Positions 14,934 through 17,485 of a DNA stretch of 17,485 nucleotides are shown here, in pieces. Numbering within the stretch: position 1 is the first letter of the stretch; each line of letters opens with the position of its first letter. Both the position numbers and the translations under genes were made by a program. The notes under the pieces are model-generated. The model saw nothing but the letters and a program-made list of their open reading frames with translations. It was not told the DNA's origin and ran no database searches. The stretch is from Pseudomonadota bacterium (GTDB taxonomy: Bacteria > Pseudomonadota > Gammaproteobacteria > Steroidobacterales > Steroidobacteraceae). The stretch is taken from NCBI GenBank assembly GCA_023391335.1, contig JAEWBG010000029.1:1-17485 (forward strand), read 5' to 3'.

Positions 14934-15341
14934 GCGCACTGAGTTCAGATCCCGTCGCACCCGCTGAGAACGCGCGACGTCAACTTAAATGACGGACGAC
15001 TGCGTTGTCACGAAGGCCTTCGGCAGGAAGGATCCTCTCGGATCAGGAGGGCCTTACGGCAGGACAGAAATCGATCGGTCTGAAGTGCGAGGTGTAGGTC
15101 GCGTCACCGCTGGCTTCTGGTCCGTGACTTGGGCCTGGTGACCTGTGACGAATCAGAATCTCACACAAGAGCTTACAGAGGCGCTCTGTCCGAGTTCGCA
15201 ATCACAAAGTAGTGGCCTTCAAAAAAGTCCGTCGCACCCGCGCAGGCGGGTGCCCATCTTGTTCTTAGCTTCGCTCGTTCGCAGAAAGAATTTCCACGGA
15301 GGACGCGGAGAACACAGAGAGTCGGACGAAACACAAGGCGC
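14934..15341 (+). repeat. Right arm of the long inverted repeat flanking the island
   Basis: Aligns with the reverse complement of 410-844 from GCGCACTGAGTTCAGATCCC to GAGTCGGACGAAACAC with substitutions and one length change, where CACCCGCGCAGGCGGGTGCC (15235-15254) replaces a longer stretch in the left arm. Outside 15341 the similarity becomes patchy but includes the GACAGGATGAACAGGATTGA string at 15361-15380. No open frame within it looks coding. Confidence 0.85.
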
Positions 15342-15359
15342 AAGAAGACATCGGAGATT

Positions 15360-15388
15360 CGACAGGATGAACAGGATTGACAGGATGG
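15360..15388 (+). repeat. CGACAGGATGAACAGGATTG dispersed motif
   Basis: A GACAGGAT-AACAGGAT-GACAGGAT near-tandem run, the inverted counterpart of 214-242. The preceding GAGATT is shared as well, consistent with the two sites being the outer remnants of the long inverted repeat. About 15389-15480 shows nothing else beyond GTGACT-like strings. Confidence 0.6.
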
Positions 15389-15480
15389 TCGGAGCTAAGC
15401 TATCTGAGCATCATCGAGTGTTCTGACTTGTGACTCGTGATCGGATCGTGACGAGCACGCCGTGAAGTGTCTGATGAATT

Positions 15481-15594
15481 CGTCACTCCCACGTAGGTGG
15501 GAGCCCATCCGCACGCTAGCAGCTCTTTGGACTCATGCCGGCATTGGCCGAGTGTTTGGAACTCAGATGGATCCTCACCTGCGTGGGGATGACG
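15481..15594. repeat. 114-bp REPIN/MITE-like palindromic element
   Basis: The outer 29 bases, from CGTCACTCCCACGTAGG (15481-15509), match the reverse complement of 15566-15594 (GATGGATCCTCACCTGCG onward) at 22 of 29 positions. The left end is itself a hairpin, CTCCCAC-GTAG-GTGGGAG (15486-15503), and the right end is a weaker one. Two inverted REP-like hairpins around a short spacer are the plan of a REPIN. A TGATGAATT-rich flank lies to the left; I see no convincing target duplication. Confidence 0.75.
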
Positions 15595-15654
15595 GAGAAA
15601 TTGGGCGCTTGCGCCACAGCTGCACTTCTGGCCTGCGAGAAGCGCTTGCCTGCG

Positions 15655-15742
15655 ACCCAGCAGATCGTGTGCGACTCTGCGGGAAGTCCCGTGCGGACCA
15701 ATGGCTTCTTTGCCGTTAGGCTTGCTTGCCGATGCAGTCAGC
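15655..15742 (-). repeat. Inverted degenerate copy of the GCAAGCAAGCCTAACGGC repeat
   Basis: On the minus strand this reads GGCAAGCTGACTGCATCGGC, then AAGCAAGCCTAACGGCAAAG and AAGCCATTGGTCCG, resembling 7092-7150. It lies downstream of the array (minus sense) just as the plus-strand copy lies downstream of array 1, so the two composite blocks match as units. Confidence 0.65.
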
Positions 15743-15783
15743 TTGCCTTCTTCTTTCGTTCTGTCCTGACGCCAGTCCTTCCT

Positions 15784-16066
15784 GACGCGTGAGCGTCCTT
15801 CCTGACGACGGTCCTTCCTGATCGCAAAGCGATCCGTCGTGCACCTCCGATTCCGTCCCGACGAAGTCCTTCCCGATGCGAAAGCATCCTTCTCGACGTC
15901 CGTCCATCACGACGCGCAGCGTCCGTCCTTCCCTTCTCTGACCTGACGCTAGTCCTTCCTGACGCAACGCGTCCTTCCTGCCGAAGGCCCACCTGACGAC
16001 AAAGACGTCCGTCGCTACTCTGCTCCGTCCCGACGTCCGTCCTTCCCGATCGCAAAGCGATCCGTC
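15784..16066 (-). repeat. Mini-hairpin array 2, inverted relative to array 1
   Basis: Palindromes joined by GTCCTTCC spacers: GACGC-GTGA-GCGTC (15784-15797), GATCGC-AAA-GCGATC (15820-15834 and 16048-16062), GATGC-GAAA-GCATC (15875-15888), GACGC-GCA-GCGTC (15911-15923), GACGC-AAC-GCGTC (15961-15973), with more degenerate units between. Read on the minus strand the order mirrors array 1. It ends about 55 bases beyond the BON-protein stop. Reading frames across it yield only repeated Arg/Ser-rich peptides. Confidence 0.85.
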
Positions 16067-16121
16067 CTTCCGCTCAGGCGTATGTGACGCGTGCTCGAAA
16101 ATTTCCGCCCGGGACACAAGA

Positions 16122-16778
16122 TCAATGCGGATGCACCGACAACTGGTTCTGCACGCTCGCGACACCAGGCGCCGCCCACGCCGCCGATTCAGCATCCTCG
16201 ACTTCTTGAAACGTGTCCACCTCGCCGGTGAGCGTCACGACGCCATCTTTGACGGTCACTTTCACGTGATCGGCATCGATGCTCGCGTGGCGCTTGAAGG
16301 CCTGTTTTATGCGGCCCCGAATGTCGCCTTCGTAAACGCGCGGCGTGATGATGACGTTGTCGGTGATGCCTTTGATGCCGGGTAAGTGCCGCAGTGCGTT
16401 CTCTGCCGCGTTGCGTTGGTACCAATACTCGACGCGGCCCTCCAAACTCACCCATCCGTCCTGCACGACCACTTTGACATCGTGATAGGGCACCGAGATA
16501 TTCGAGCGCAGGCTGGTCGCGGCGGCTTCGGCGATCTCCTGGTCGGTGCGAACGCCGTCCGCTCCGAGTAGCACATCGATTTCGTTAGCGATGGCACGCA
16601 CACCAGCGACTTTCTTCACCAGCTTCTCCGCACTCCACTTTTCGAGAAAAGAGCGCGTCTGGCCGGCCAAGGTCACGATGCCGTCTTTCACGGAAACCAG
16701 AATCCGGTGCTCATCGATGCTGGGATCGGAGCTGAGCTCCGCCTGAACGTCCTCGAGCAACTGCTTGTCGGTCTTCAC
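16122..16778 (-). CDS. Triple BON-domain protein
   Basis: 218 residues consisting of three BON repeats at about 1-70, 78-147 and 149-217. Each shows the pattern V-x-V-x-DG-x-V-x-L-x-G (VSVKDGIVTLAGQ, VVVQDGWVSLEGR, VTVKDGVVTLTGE) followed by a helix and a V/I-x-x-V-x-N or D strand. BON domains are thought to bind membranes or phospholipid and occur in OsmY-like stress proteins (family knowledge). I start it at the GTG at 16778: AGGAGG lies eight to nine bases upstream, and the product begins with the KTDKQLLEDV typical of the family. The frame is open to 17237, but that extension is unlike any BON protein and overlaps the divergent gene. From this GTG there is no signal peptide, unlike periplasmic OsmY, so a cytosolic or inner-membrane-facing location is likely. 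Confidence 0.9.
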   Translation of the reverse strand: MKTDKQLLEDVQAELSSDPSIDEHRILVSVKDGIVTLAGQTRSFLEKWSAEKLVKKVAGVRAIANEIDVLLGADGVRTDQEIAEAAATSLRSNISVPYHDVKVVVQDGWVSLEGRVEYWYQRNAAENALRHLPGIKGITDNVIITPRVYEGDIRGRIKQAFKRHASIDADHVKVTVKDGVVTLTGEVDTFQEVEDAESAAWAAPGVASVQNQLSVHPH

Positions 16779-16981
16779 GGTGCGCGTCCTCCTATCGAAT
16801 GAAGGCGTTTTGTAGCGCCGTGGCTTGACGATGAGCATCGGAGATCCTGCGTAAGCACTCCGCGAACTCACGTATGTCTGCTCCCGCTCAGCGCATGGCT
16901 GTTGATCGGTCCACAGAATCGCCCGACATGGCGCCCCGAACCGGGAACGAATAGGGGGCAGACCGTATTGTTTACGGCCTT

Positions 16982-17008
16982 GCCCGCATATCCGCGGGCG
17001 ATGCGGAT
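16982..17008. promoter_or_regulatory. Two mutually exclusive hairpins in the divergent intergenic region
   Basis: GCCCGC (16982-16987) can pair with GCGGGC (16994-16999), or ATCCGC (16990-16995) with GCGGAT (17003-17008); the two share bases. They lie 54 bases before the ATG at 17062 and could be operator-like or leader structure. The rest of 16779-17061 shows no other clear signal. Confidence 0.25.
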
Positions 17009-17061
17009 GAACATTCTTGATGCCCAATCCGTGCCCTTTCCATGCGAGCCGGGAGGAAGTC

Positions 17062-17409
17062 ATGAGCAACGTAATCTCGAAATTGGCGGCTGCTGTCGTG
17101 TGTCTAGCGTTCTTCGGCGCAGCGTACGCGGCCGATGAGCCAGCCCCTGCCGCGAAGACGCCCGCTCCAACCAAGGAGCAACGCGAACAGATGGCCAAGG
17201 TGCACGAGCACATGGCCGCGTGTCTGCGTTCAGACAAAACACTTTGGGAGTGTCACGAAGCCGCGCGCCAGGAATGTCAAGCCGCGATGGGCGGGCAATG
17301 CGCAATGATGGGATCGATGATGGGTCCCATGAACGGACCGATGGGTCCACAACATCGGATGAACAAATATCGCGAAGATGGAGTGCCGAATCCGAAACCG
17401 GCGGAGTGA
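17062..17409 (+). CDS. Small exported Cys/Met-rich protein of unknown function
   Basis: 115 residues. The N-terminus is a Sec signal peptide: a Lys, a hydrophobic core AAAVVCLAFFGAAYA, and an AYA-A cleavage site after residue 23, so the mature protein should be periplasmic. A Pro/Ala linker (DEPAPAAKTPAPT) leads to a helical segment with four cysteines at 54, 64, 72 and 80, then a Met-rich tail with Met at 76, 82, 83, 86, 87, 90, 94 and 100 and two GPM motifs. Cys plus Met clusters suggest copper or other soft-metal binding, or paired disulfides; this is inference. GGGAGG lies about six bases before the ATG at 17062, which decides the start over one at 17017. It is divergent from the BON gene. 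I do not recognise the family. 17410-17485 holds no gene. Confidence 0.82.
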   Translation: MSNVISKLAAAVVCLAFFGAAYAADEPAPAAKTPAPTKEQREQMAKVHEHMAACLRSDKTLWECHEAARQECQAAMGGQCAMMGSMMGPMNGPMGPQHRMNKYREDGVPNPKPAE

Positions 17410-17485
17410 GGGCGACGGAAGTCGTGGTTCGTGAGTCGGGGGTCGGGGTTCGAACCGGAACGAAGAGACGAGCGTTGCGCGATCG

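Noticed and set aside
15716..16195. 159-codon minus-strand frame across array 2
   Set aside because: It is composed of the same hairpin units as array 1 read in frame, overlaps the BON gene end, and has no start signal.
16779..17237. N-terminal extension of the BON protein to 371 residues
   Set aside because: The extension is low-complexity, overlaps the divergent exported-protein gene antisense, and a GTG with AGGAGG at 16778 gives the family's standard N-terminus.

Overview
The window reads as a high-GC proteobacterial chromosome. Gammaproteobacteria is my guess from the PEP synthase, PfkA and two-domain stress protein; it is inference, not proof. It holds a compact island of central-carbon and stress genes set in unusually repeat-rich intergenic DNA. 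There are twelve convincing coding genes and no RNA gene, CRISPR array, transposase or integrase that I can recognise.

Layout: 1-869 is non-coding and repeat-derived. A minus-strand operon follows, transcribed pfkA (4733-3762), a CBS-pair protein (3721-3275) and ppsA (3269-870). It pairs the committed glycolytic enzyme with the gluconeogenic entry enzyme, with a likely nucleotide-sensing CBS protein between. 4734-5320 is a gap with a 113-bp MITE-like inverted repeat and a stem-loop. A second CBS protein (5321-5773, plus) converges on a divergent PRPP synthetase (6779-5787, minus). 6780-8180 is a 1.4-kb gap made largely of mini-hairpin arrays and repeats; 7946-8120 inside it shows nothing I can name.

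A plus-strand run follows: a mannose-1-phosphate guanylyltransferase-like enzyme (8181-9161), a tandem UspA protein (9240-10244), a transaldolase-fold protein whose catalytic lysine is replaced by glutamine (10241-11332, ATGA overlap with usp), a polytopic UPF0104/LPG-synthase-type membrane protein (11360-12373), Hsp20 (12487-12921) and a GroEL without GroES (13098-14714). 14715-16121 is a second 1.4-kb repeat gap. Last come a divergent pair: a triple-BON protein (16778-16122, minus) and a small secreted Cys/Met-rich protein (17062-17409, plus).

Taken together the genes look like an accessory carbon-flux and proteostasis module: flux control at the PFK and PEP synthase steps, PRPP and sugar-nucleotide supply, adenylate-type sensors (CBS, Usp) and chaperones. 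This resembles stationary-phase, low-oxygen or envelope-stress islands, but no regulator is present to confirm that. Two features stand out. A roughly 410-435 bp inverted repeat (410-844 and 14934-15341) brackets everything from ppsA to groEL. Arrays of short hairpins have stems that change sequence from unit to unit while staying self-complementary, joined by a conserved GGAAGGAC spacer.
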